From Chloroflexota bacterium (GTDB taxonomy: Bacteria > Chloroflexota > Dehalococcoidia > Lucifugimonadales > UBA3495), in assembly GCA_009840165.1 (NCBI GenBank), contig VXOG01000028.1:153937-217936 (forward strand): a stretch of 64,000 nucleotides of DNA, read 5' to 3'. Below are positions 17,116-24,586 of this stretch, one piece after another (within the stretch, counting starts at the first letter, position 1; every line of letters starts with the position of its first letter). A program made the translations under genes and the position numbers. The notes beneath the pieces were generated by a model. It was given only the letters and a program-made list of their open reading frames with translations, did not search any database and had not been told where the DNA came from.

Positions 17116-18513
17116 GTGAACGTCAATACTCTGCCTTATCCGCCGAAACCCGTGATTAACCGGGCTGACCTACCCCCCGGTCCGCGGGAATTGCCCATCG
17201 TAGGGCAGTCCTTCCGCTACGTGTCCGATGTGCTGGGGTTGATGCGCGAGGCCGCCACTTACGGCGACCTGGTTACGGTGTCGGTCAAGCCGGTTCTGGT
17301 GTATCTGGTCAACCACCCGGAACTGGTGCGGGAGCTATTGGTCGTCAACAATCGGAGCGTCGGACGCGGACGCTTGACCGACACGCTGCGATACCTGCTC
17401 GGTATGGGGCTGGTGACCGCAGACGGCCCGCTGCATCTACGCCAACGCCGGCTGATGCAGCCCCAGTTTCACCACCGCCGCATTGAGGGCTACGGCGAGA
17501 TTATGACAGACTTCACGCTGAAGCATGAAGAGCGTTGGCGAGATGGGGACCGGGTTGACATGGCTCAGGAAATGAGCGAACTGACCCTGCACATCGTCGT
17601 CAAAACCCTTTTCGACCTTGAATTAGCCGACACGGTGCAGCGCATCGGGGCCTCTTTTGAGCTGAGCAACAACTACATCAAGGCCCGGGACAATCAACCC
17701 CCTGGCCTCCGCAATCTGTTCCATAGTATGCCGCTGCCTTTCACCCGACTGTTCAAGCGCGAACTCGCCTTCCTGGACCAAACGGTCTATGACCTGATTG
17801 AACAGCACCGACAGTCCGACCGGGAGGGCAGCGACCTGCTCTCGCTGCTGCTGCAAGCCAGGGACGAAGAGGCCGAGAATCCCGAGGACGCCGTGATGAC
17901 CGACCGGCAGCTGCGGGACGAAGTGATAACGCTGTTCGCCGCTGGGCACGAAACTACCGCTATGGCCTTGACCTGGACTTGGTATTTACTGGCTACGCAT
18001 CCCGAAGTACAGGCACGCTTCCACGCCGAGCTGGACGAAACTTTAGCCGGGCGTGTCCCAACGGTGAACGACCTCCCCAACCTCACCTTCACCGACCGGA
18101 TACTCACCGAGTCGATGCGGCTTTACCCGCCCATCTGGTCCACTGGACGGATGGCTTTCCAGCCGATTGAATTGGGCGGTTACCAGATTCCGGCCGGGGC
18201 GGCTTTGGTGTCGCCACCGCTTATCATTCAGCAAGACCCGCGCTGGTTTGACGATCCGCTGGAATTTCGGCCCGACCGTTGGACGCAGGAGTTCCGCGAG
18301 AACCTCCCGGCCTTCGCGTACTTCCCATTCGGCGGCGGGCCACGTCTCTGCATTGGCGAAGGTTTCGCCTGGATGGAGGCCAAGTTGCTGTTGGCAACTA
18401 TGGGCCAGCATTGGAGCATGAGCCACGACCCGAAACACAACATTGAACTTGTGCCTCTGGTATCACTGCGGCCCAAAGGCGGCATGCCGATGCTGTTGGA
18501 GCGGCGGAACTAG
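17116..18513 (+). CDS. Cytochrome P450, second of a tandem pair
   Basis: A 465-residue P450 similar to its upstream neighbour along its whole length, including LPPGPRELPIVGQ at the start and LVSLRPKGGMPM near the end. FAAGHETTA begins at about residue 274, the ExxR motif is TESMRLYPP, and the heme loop YFPFGGGPRLCIGEG places the Cys at about residue 412. The start is a GTG, supported by GGAGGTGA at 17105-17112. A 42-bp gap separates it from the first P450. A tandem duplication is likely; differences in the B-C and F-G regions suggest different substrates. Confidence 0.93.
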   Translation: MNVNTLPYPPKPVINRADLPPGPRELPIVGQSFRYVSDVLGLMREAATYGDLVTVSVKPVLVYLVNHPELVRELLVVNNRSVGRGRLTDTLRYLLGMGLVTADGPLHLRQRRLMQPQFHHRRIEGYGEIMTDFTLKHEERWRDGDRVDMAQEMSELTLHIVVKTLFDLELADTVQRIGASFELSNNYIKARDNQPPGLRNLFHSMPLPFTRLFKRELAFLDQTVYDLIEQHRQSDREGSDLLSLLLQARDEEAENPEDAVMTDRQLRDEVITLFAAGHETTAMALTWTWYLLATHPEVQARFHAELDETLAGRVPTVNDLPNLTFTDRILTESMRLYPPIWSTGRMAFQPIELGGYQIPAGAALVSPPLIIQQDPRWFDDPLEFRPDRWTQEFRENLPAFAYFPFGGGPRLCIGEGFAWMEAKLLLATMGQHWSMSHDPKHNIELVPLVSLRPKGGMPMLLERRN

Positions 18514-18577
18514 CCATTTGCAGCGACCGTTGAGCCTGCGAAAGACACGAGCTCCTTCAAGGCACGGATGGGGTAGC

Positions 18578-18651
18578 TGGCTGCCCCGCCTGGGCTCGAA
18601 CCAGGGCTTACAGCTCCAAAGGCTGACGTGCTACCGCTACACCACGGGGCA
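18578..18651 (-). tRNA. tRNA-Gln (anticodon TTG)
   Basis: On the minus strand a cloverleaf folds: acceptor TGCCCCG pairs with CGGGGCA (7 bp), the D-arm is GTGT/GCAC, the anticodon loop CTTTGGA has TTG at 18617-18619, and the T-arm is CCTGG-TTCGAGC-CCAGG. Discriminator G73 and the U1-A72 pair are typical of tRNA-Gln. CCA is encoded at 18578-18580. A T-T mismatch closes the outer end of the anticodon stem. It lies opposite to the flanking genes. Confidence 0.93.
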
Positions 18652-18746
18652 TCTGGGTAAATTATACCACCCGGCCCGTGCGCCCCGGCGTGCGCTATAC
18701 TGCCGGCATCTACCCGCCAAAGGCGGTTGACGCGGAGTTTGGAAGT

Positions 18747-19700
18747 ATGGAAAGTGTAGGATTTATCGGCTTGGGCAACATGGGCGGCGGCATGTCCGCC
18801 AACATCCAGCGCGCCGGCTATCCCATGATCGTGTACGACCTGCGGGAGGAAGCCGCGCTGCCCCTCCTGGAAGGCGGCGCGCGATTGGCCAACACGCCGG
18901 CCGAAGTCGCCGCAGCCAGTGATGTCACCTTTACCTCCCTCCCCGGACCCTACGAAGTGGAAGCGGTGTCAACTGGAGCGGAGGGCGTGCTGGAGGGCAT
19001 CCGGCCTGGCAGCGTGTACATCGACCTCTCATCCAGCCGGCCCACGCTCATCCGAGAGATTGAACCGAAGTTCCGGGCCAAGGGCTGCCACGTACTGGAC
19101 GCTCCGGTCAGCGGCGGCAAGACGGGCGCGGCATCGGGCAACCTGGCCGTAATGGTCGGTGGTGACCGTGAAGTGTTCGACCGGGTGAAGCCGATCCTGG
19201 ACTCCTTCGGCGACAAAGTCTTCTATGCCGGCGAGGTCGGCGCCGGCAGCGTAGCCAAGCTGGTTCACAACATGATCGGGCACAGTGTCCGGCAGGCCAT
19301 CGCTGAGGGGCTGACGCTCGGGGTCAAGGCCGGCGTTGATCCCGAACCGCTCTGGGAATGCGTTCGGCGCGGCGCGTTGGGGCGCATGTCCTTCCTGCAT
19401 GAGGGGCTGGTCCGCACCATGTTCCGCGGCGAGTTCGAACCGGCAAGTTTCGCGCTGAACCTGGCCCACAAAGACATCTCGCTCGCTACCGAACTCGCCC
19501 GCGAGTACGACGTGCCTATGCCCATGTCCACACTGGCGCAGCAGATTTCCCTCCAGGCCATGAACCGAGGCTGGGGAAATGCCGACAGCAGCAGCACGGT
19601 GCGCCTCCAGGAGGAGCAGGCCGGCGTGGAGGTGCGCGCGCCCCACGTGGACCCGGAGCGTTCGGCCCGGTTCATAACCACGCATCCCGACGCGGAGTAG
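18747..19700 (+). CDS. NAD(P)-dependent dehydrogenase, 3-hydroxyisobutyrate dehydrogenase family
   Basis: A 317-residue beta-hydroxyacid dehydrogenase. The nucleotide motif GFIGLGNMGGGM begins at residue 5, DAPVSGGKTGAASGNLAVM is the family signature, and GSVAKLVHNM holds the catalytic Lys. Members oxidise 3-hydroxyisobutyrate, tartronate semialdehyde or similar acids; the substrate here is not known. The ATG at 18747 places the Rossmann motif at the normal distance, while an upstream in-frame ATG adds a segment unlike the family. The gene ends 30 bp before rnpB. Confidence 0.88.
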   Translation: MESVGFIGLGNMGGGMSANIQRAGYPMIVYDLREEAALPLLEGGARLANTPAEVAAASDVTFTSLPGPYEVEAVSTGAEGVLEGIRPGSVYIDLSSSRPTLIREIEPKFRAKGCHVLDAPVSGGKTGAASGNLAVMVGGDREVFDRVKPILDSFGDKVFYAGEVGAGSVAKLVHNMIGHSVRQAIAEGLTLGVKAGVDPEPLWECVRRGALGRMSFLHEGLVRTMFRGEFEPASFALNLAHKDISLATELAREYDVPMPMSTLAQQISLQAMNRGWGNADSSSTVRLQEEQAGVEVRAPHVDPERSARFITTHPDAE

Positions 19701-19730
19701 ATTCGCCCGAAACTATGCTAGACTCGTTTT

Positions 19731-20123
19731 AGGAGAATGCCGGTCCGGCCGGGTGGCCGCCGCGAGACTGCAAGGTCTCGGGGAGGAAAGTCCGGGCTCC
19801 ACCGGACAGGGTGCTGGGTAACGCCCAGGCTCCGAGGCGTTCGCGCCAAGGGGACGGAAAGTGGCACAGAAACATACCGCCGTCGGCTGCCTAGCAGCAG
19901 CGGTAAGGGTGAAATCGGGCGGTAAGAGCGCCCGGCCACGTGCGGCGACGCACTGGCGGCCAAACCCCACCTGGAGCAAGGCCAAATAGGGGAACCATGG
20001 GCGTCCGGCCCGTTCCCGGGTTGGCTGCTTGACCCCAGCGGCAACGCTGGGGCTAGATAGATGGTCACCGTCCGCCGAGAGGCGGTTACAGAACCCGGCT
20101 TACAGGCCGCCCGGCGTTCTCCT
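19731..20123 (+). ncRNA. rnpB: RNase P RNA (bacterial class A)
   Basis: A 393-nt RNA. Terminal helix P1 pairs AGGAGAATGCCGG (19731-19743) with CCGGCGTTCTCCT (20111-20123). Conserved core segments occur in order: GAGGAAAGTCCGGGCTCC, ACAGAAACATACCG, GGGTGAAATCGGGCGGTAAG, AAACCCCACCTGGAGCAAGG, TAGATAGATGGTCACC and ACAGAACCCGGCTTACAGGC. It is the catalytic subunit that matures tRNA 5' ends. A CCCTCTCCC repeat begins 6 bp after its 3' end. Confidence 0.97.
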
Positions 20124-20128
20124 TAACT

Positions 20129-20166
20129 CCCTCTCCCTTGACGGGAGAGGGTTGGGGTGAGGGTGA
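20129..20166. repeat. CCCTCTCCC/GGGAGAGGG repeat, copy 2
   Basis: Arms CCCTCTCCC (20129-20137) and GGGAGAGGG (20143-20151) are followed by TTGGGGTGAGGGTGA. It differs from copy 1 at 4740-4777 mainly in the loop. It lies directly after rnpB and might help 3'-end formation there, though no T-tract follows. Confidence 0.75.
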
Positions 20167-20210
20167 ACCTCTGCGTCAACCCTCTCCAAATCACCACAAG
20201 GAGCCTCCCA

Positions 20211-20984
20211 ATGGTTAGAACCAATCGTGCCAAAGCCAAACTGCTCGCCGGCGAGATCGCCGTCGGCGGCAGCGTAAACTTCTACGCCCCCATCCTGGTG
20301 GAACTCTACGGCGTGCTTGGATTCGACTGGGTCTGGATCGACTGCGAACACGGGTCGTCCAACGATTCCGAGTCGGAGAACATGATCCGCGCCGCCGAAC
20401 TGCACGACATCACGCCGGTGGTGCGAGTGCCCAACGCCGAACCCTCCACTTTGCTGCGCTTTCTGGACCGGGGCGCCCAGGGACTGATTGTTCCGCACAT
20501 CAACAACCGCACCGAAGCCGAGGCAGTAGCCAAAGCTTCGCATTACTTCCCCATGGGCGACCGGAGCAGCGCCACCGGCGGCCGCACCAACCGTCTGGGC
20601 AGCGGACTTCCGCCGGCGGATTACTACGAGGCCGCCAACCGCGAGACGCTGGTGATCTGCATGGTTGAAACGCCGGAGGCCGTGGCGAACGTCCGCGAAA
20701 TCGCCAGCGTTGACGGCGTGGACGCGATTCTGGTGGGCAGCAGCGACCTCACCCAGGCGATGGGAATGCCCCCACCGGCCGATGTGGATGCCGCCATATC
20801 GCAGGTAATCGACGGCACCCTGGCCGAAGGCAAGATAATTGGCGTCGCCGGCGCCGGCATGACCGTGGACAACGTGGGCCGGTTCCGACAGTTCGCCGAG
20901 CGTGGCGTACACCTGATGTCGGTCAACGTGCAGGACTTTATCCGCCAGAGCGCCGGCCGTTTCCTTGCGGATTTGCGCTCTTGA
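20211..20984 (+). CDS. HpcH/HpaI-family aldolase
   Basis: A 257-residue metal-dependent class II aldolase/citrate-lyase-fold TIM barrel. WVWIDCEHGSSND, PVVRVPNAEPSTLLRFLDRGAQGLIVPH, the metal Glu in CMVETPEAVAN and the Asp in ILVGSSDLTQAMGM match the 2,4-dihydroxyhept-2-ene-1,7-dioate aldolase family. It probably cleaves or condenses pyruvate with an aldehyde; the natural substrate is unknown. The ATG at 20211 is chosen for AAGGAG at 20198-20203; an upstream start would read into the repeat. Confidence 0.9.
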   Translation: MVRTNRAKAKLLAGEIAVGGSVNFYAPILVELYGVLGFDWVWIDCEHGSSNDSESENMIRAAELHDITPVVRVPNAEPSTLLRFLDRGAQGLIVPHINNRTEAEAVAKASHYFPMGDRSSATGGRTNRLGSGLPPADYYEAANRETLVICMVETPEAVANVREIASVDGVDAILVGSSDLTQAMGMPPPADVDAAISQVIDGTLAEGKIIGVAGAGMTVDNVGRFRQFAERGVHLMSVNVQDFIRQSAGRFLADLRS

Positions 20985-21048
20985 TGTCTAGGATGCCCAA
21001 ATCTCCCGTCGTGTCCCAGATGATACAATTACCTTGCGCAACGGCGTT

Positions 21049-21534
21049 ATGATAGATCCGTCAATATTCATAGTGCTGGGTAAAATTCGGCGGGAGTTGA
21101 CCAGGATAGTCGCTCTCGGTCTGTTGCTAACCTATCTTCTGGCGGCATTGGCGGTATGTAGCCGAGACGGCTGTGGTAACGGACTTCAACATACGGTTGT
21201 CAATACTCTGGGTCACGCCAGACCGTATCTGTGGCAAGGCATAGCGTTAGCCTATTTGATTGAATTCACCGGAGGTGTGGTTTCCATGACAATCGGACTG
21301 GCTTGGGATTGGTGGAAAGAGCGTCCTGCCAAAGCCGCTGCCAAAGCTAAGGCAGAAGCTTACGCTGAAGCTTACGCTGAAGCGCAGGTGGAATTTCAGA
21401 CTCAAGCAGCGGAATTTCAAACTCAAGCAGCAGCATATCGTGAACGACTGTTGCGCAACGGAATAGATCCGGACACGGGCGAGCGACTACCCAATTTCAG
21501 CAACGGCGCCAACGCGACCGAAGACCGCGCCTGA
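21049..21534 (+). CDS. Unknown two-helix membrane protein with Ala/Glu-rich coiled tail
   Basis: I do not recognise this 161-residue protein. One membrane helix (IVALGLLLTYLLAALAVC) is followed by a loop with two Cys, then a second hydrophobic segment (LWQGIALAYLIEFTGGVVSM) ending in a Trp-rich edge. The remaining 70 residues are Ala/Glu/Gln-rich, with short internal repeats (AEAYAEAYAEA; EFQTQAAEFQTQAA), likely a cytoplasmic helix or coiled coil. The DNA in that part is itself tandemly repetitive. An upstream TTG at 21034 is an alternative start; no clear ribosome binding site is visible. The layout resembles the protein at 22548-22997. Confidence 0.6.
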   Translation: MIDPSIFIVLGKIRRELTRIVALGLLLTYLLAALAVCSRDGCGNGLQHTVVNTLGHARPYLWQGIALAYLIEFTGGVVSMTIGLAWDWWKERPAKAAAKAKAEAYAEAYAEAQVEFQTQAAEFQTQAAAYRERLLRNGIDPDTGERLPNFSNGANATEDRA

Positions 21535-21583
21535 TCTTAGGCAAGGTTCAACTGCACTCCAGATCCTTGGCTCACTTGGATAA

Positions 21584-22543
21584 ATGAACGACTTGGCCGA
21601 CCGCGTCCTGAGAGGAGAACTCCGGGCGCTCTCGCGGGCGTTGACCCTGTTGGAGCGTGGTAGTCCGGACGCTGGTTCGGTGATGGAGCAGTTGGACCCA
21701 CACACCGGGCGCGGGTACACCGTGGGGATTACCGGGCCACCGGGGGTCGGCAAGAGCACGCTGGTCGATCGGCTTGCCGAGCACCTGCGCGCGCAGGGAC
21801 TCACCGTTGGCATCCTGGCGGTTGACCCCACCAGCCCATTCACCGGCGGCGCGCTGCTGGGGGATAGGATCCGGATGCAGCGGCACTACCTGGACGAAGG
21901 CGTTTTCATCCGCAGCGTCGCCACGCGGGGACAATCCGGCGGGCTGCCCCGCATCGTCAAGAGCATGGTGCGCGTGTTGGACGCCGCCGGCAAAGACGTG
22001 GTGCTGGTGGAAACGGTGGGGGTGGGCCAGACCGAGTTGGGAATCATGGGTGTGGCCGACTCGGTGGTGGTGACGATGACGCCCGAATCCGGCGACTCGA
22101 TACAAACGCTCAAGGCCGGCGTCATGGAGATTGCCGACCTTTATGTCATCAACAAAGCCGACCGGGACGGAGCCAACCAGTTAGCTACGGCTGTCGTGGG
22201 GACGCTCCAGATGGCGGACCTGAGCGACGGATGGAATCCGCAAGTGCTGCTGACGCAGGCTTACGCCAACGTGGGCATCAACGAGTTGTGGGACAGCATC
22301 GGCGCGCATCGGTCGTATCTGACGGACAGCGGCGGGCTGCAGAAGCGGCGCGGCGAACGGCGACGCACCGAGTTCCTCGAAACGGTGCAGGAGGAACTGC
22401 ACCGGCGCATCACGAAGCGTCTATCTGACGACGCGGGGTTGCGAACGCTGCTGGAAAAAATCGAGGAGAAGGCCGCCGAGCCGTATGCCGAGGCGATGCG
22501 CCTGCTGGATGATGACGCCGGTATAGCTGGAGTGATGAATTAA
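21584..22543 (+). CDS. meaB: Methylmalonyl-CoA mutase-associated G-protein chaperone MeaB
   Basis: A 319-residue SIMIBI-class GTPase that loads and protects adenosylcobalamin-dependent methylmalonyl-CoA mutase. The P-loop GPPGVGKS is at about residues 51-58; the B12-chaperone signature DPTSPFTGGALLGDRIRM, VETVGVGQTE and VINKAD (GTP base specificity) are intact. No mutase subunit is in the window, so the partner lies elsewhere. Its need for B12 ties in with the cobalt and cobalamin genes 20 kb away. It lies between two unknown membrane proteins. Confidence 0.94.
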   Translation: MNDLADRVLRGELRALSRALTLLERGSPDAGSVMEQLDPHTGRGYTVGITGPPGVGKSTLVDRLAEHLRAQGLTVGILAVDPTSPFTGGALLGDRIRMQRHYLDEGVFIRSVATRGQSGGLPRIVKSMVRVLDAAGKDVVLVETVGVGQTELGIMGVADSVVVTMTPESGDSIQTLKAGVMEIADLYVINKADRDGANQLATAVVGTLQMADLSDGWNPQVLLTQAYANVGINELWDSIGAHRSYLTDSGGLQKRRGERRRTEFLETVQEELHRRITKRLSDDAGLRTLLEKIEEKAAEPYAEAMRLLDDDAGIAGVMN

Positions 22544-22547
22544 ACCT

Positions 22548-22997
22548 ATGGTCCCTGACTCGCGTCGCGGGGTTGACGGCGATGACTCACTACTGGCATC
22601 GGTAGCCGGTGTTCCACTGACGCGATTGGCCCGGGTGGCGGTGTGCGCGATCTGGGGAGGCTTCTGGTCAGCGCGCGTGCTGCTGACCGATGCCCTGTAT
22701 TATCTACAGCAATTGCAGGTAAAATTGGCTATATCGGACTTGTTGGGCAGCGACCCGGTTGACCAAGCCTTCAGCGTCTGTATGATGTGGCTGACCGTAG
22801 AAGTAATTGCCATAGCGACGAATTTTGTTTCAGGAGGAATCCGTATGCTTATCGCAAAGACGCCGCGTGGGTTCAAGGCAAGCATCGTCGCCGGTGCTAT
22901 TGATGGGCTTTCCCTGGAAGAGCTGGAAGCCATTATTGAAAAGGAACGCAAGGCTCGGCAAGAAAAAGAAGCCAAAACCAAAGTCGAAAAGGACTAG
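22548..22997 (+). CDS. Unknown membrane protein with charged tail
   Basis: I do not recognise this 149-residue protein. A first hydrophobic helix (RVAVCAIWGGFWSARVLL) is followed by a soluble loop, a second helix (AFSVCMMWLTVEVIAIAT), and a C-terminal tail with SLEELEAIIEKERKARQEK ending in Lys and Glu. The tail is probably a cytoplasmic helix. It starts 4 bp after meaB. The helix-loop-helix-charged-tail order resembles the 21049-21534 protein, with an acidic residue inside the second helix of both. No function can be assigned. Confidence 0.5.
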   Translation: MVPDSRRGVDGDDSLLASVAGVPLTRLARVAVCAIWGGFWSARVLLTDALYYLQQLQVKLAISDLLGSDPVDQAFSVCMMWLTVEVIAIATNFVSGGIRMLIAKTPRGFKASIVAGAIDGLSLEELEAIIEKERKARQEKEAKTKVEKD

Positions 22998-23038
22998 CCG
23001 CGTGCTGGCTGTCCCATTATCTGATTATTGGTTCATGA

Positions 23039-23548
23039 CTATGTGGATAGCCGGCGAATCTCCTCGCTTGCCTGGTCGGAAACCCGAAAGTGGCTCAGCT
23101 GCGGATTCAGCGCGTTCTGTGTAAACTTCGACAAAGAATCGCGTGAGAGAGTGCTCACCCAATCGACTTTGCGCACATACCCAAGCTCGTCATCAACCTC
23201 GTTACCTGTTGCGAGGTCAACCCAAACGACGTGTTGGTGCTCAGCGTCGGATTTGGCGATGCCGAAATGGTACAGACGGCGTTGCGGGTCGTAAGTGACG
23301 AGCGTTTCGCCAATTCGAACTTCGCAGGAAAACCGCTTGAGCATACCGACGATGTTCGGAAGCGCGCCGGGATTTTCCTGGGGATAACACTCCCTCAAGC
23401 GTTGTCTGATATTCGCATTGGTATCGGTGGGACGGATGACCCCTATACCCCAACCCAGATATGCGACGTCTTCGTTCAGGAAATGATGTATTACGGTTCC
23501 GTCTCTCCCAGCCCGAATCATCCACATTTTCGTGTTGGGCAAATCCAT
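23039..23548 (-). CDS. Stand-alone N-terminal domain of Mrr-type restriction proteins
   Basis: A 169-residue protein resembling the N-terminal, PUA/EVE-like reader region found before Mrr catalytic domains. It starts with KMWMIRAGRDGTVIHHFLNE and continues with VAYLGWGIG, IRQRLRECYP, GETLVTYDPQRRLYHFGIA and YVRKVDWVSTLSRDSLS. In full-length relatives a PD-(D/E)xK nuclease follows; here the protein stops soon after, at RVSDQASEEIRRLST. GGGAG about eight bases upstream supports the ATG. No nuclease or methylase gene is adjacent, so it may be a remnant or a free-standing reader of modified DNA. Confidence 0.6.
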   Translation of the reverse strand: MDLPNTKMWMIRAGRDGTVIHHFLNEDVAYLGWGIGVIRPTDTNANIRQRLRECYPQENPGALPNIVGMLKRFSCEVRIGETLVTYDPQRRLYHFGIAKSDAEHQHVVWVDLATGNEVDDELGYVRKVDWVSTLSRDSLSKFTQNALNPQLSHFRVSDQASEEIRRLST

Positions 23549-23617
23549 TCTTATCTCCCTGCAAGCCCGATAGATTGCGGGGTACCGGAAGGTAGCCCCT
23601 GCAAATCTCCGTAGCAG

Positions 23618-24529
23618 CTAGTTGCGGCTATCCCCATCCTCATTCGAGCCGTTCGTCTGGCTGCCCCGGTTGCCGCCGCCGTCCTGCTGGTTCATGCTGC
23701 CCATGCCCAGGAAGGGCGAGAGCATGGAGGTGAACTCCATGGGGAAAATGAACTTGGTGGACGGGCTGCTGCCCAGCGATTTGAGAGTGTCGAAGTACTG
23801 GAGGCTCATGGTGCGGGCATCGACGGTGCTGGCCACGTTGTAGATGCGCTCCAGGGCGGTGCTGAAACCCTCGGCGCGCAGGACTGTCGCCTGCTGGTCG
23901 CCCTCGGCTTGCAGGATTTCCGACTCCCGTTGACCCTGCGCCCTCAGAATGGCGGATTGCCGCTCACCCTCAGCCAGGTTGATGGCCGCCTGCCGTTGTC
24001 CTTCGGACTCGGTGATTTCAGCGGTGCGGATTGCGTCGGCGGACTTTTGGCGCTCCATGGCCGCCTTGACTCCGGGAGGCGGGTCCACCTCGTTGATCTC
24101 AACCTGGGACACCTTGACGCCCCAGCGCTCGGTTACCTCGTCCATGCGAATCTGCACGTCGTCGCGGATTCGCTCCCGCTCGGACAGTGTGGTCGCCAGA
24201 TCCATCGCGCCAATGACCGAACGGAGAGTTGCAAACGCGAGGTTGATGACGGCGGCTTCAAAGTTCTGAACTTCAAGCACCGCCCGATCAACAGCGTCCT
24301 CCATCACTCGGTAGTAGATGACGAAGTCCATGTCCACTACCACGTTGTCGGCGGTGATGTATTTCTGCGTAGGCACCCGGGTTACGCGCTCACGCAGGTC
24401 AACCTTAGTGCCATGGTATAGGAAGGGAATGAGGAAGTGCAGGCCCGGTCGCCGGCTGCCGATGTAGGTACCGAAACGCTGGACGACCATGCGCTGATAT
24501 TGCTGAACAACGATTATTCCACTGGCCAT
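23618..24529 (-). CDS. Slipin / SPFH (band 7) membrane protein
   Basis: A 303-residue stomatin-like protein. A short N-terminal hydrophobic segment (MASGIIVVQQYQRMVVQRFG) is followed by the SPFH domain (RPGLHFLIPFLYHGTKVDLR, AVINLAFATLRSVIGAMDL, VEINEVDPPPGVKAAMERQ) and a long Ala/Glu/Gln-rich coiled coil. Slipins form membrane scaffolds. The ATG at 24529 is chosen for AAGGAGG at 24537-24543. Together with the NfeD protease directly upstream it forms the classic slipin-NfeD operon, in which the protease is known in archaea to cut the slipin. Confidence 0.92.
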   Translation of the reverse strand: MASGIIVVQQYQRMVVQRFGTYIGSRRPGLHFLIPFLYHGTKVDLRERVTRVPTQKYITADNVVVDMDFVIYYRVMEDAVDRAVLEVQNFEAAVINLAFATLRSVIGAMDLATTLSERERIRDDVQIRMDEVTERWGVKVSQVEINEVDPPPGVKAAMERQKSADAIRTAEITESEGQRQAAINLAEGERQSAILRAQGQRESEILQAEGDQQATVLRAEGFSTALERIYNVASTVDARTMSLQYFDTLKSLGSSPSTKFIFPMEFTSMLSPFLGMGSMNQQDGGGNRGSQTNGSNEDGDSRN

Positions 24530-24586
24530 GATCAAGCCTCCTTGCTGTCTAGTTTGCGAGGGGTGGAATCAAAGACAATCTTACCA

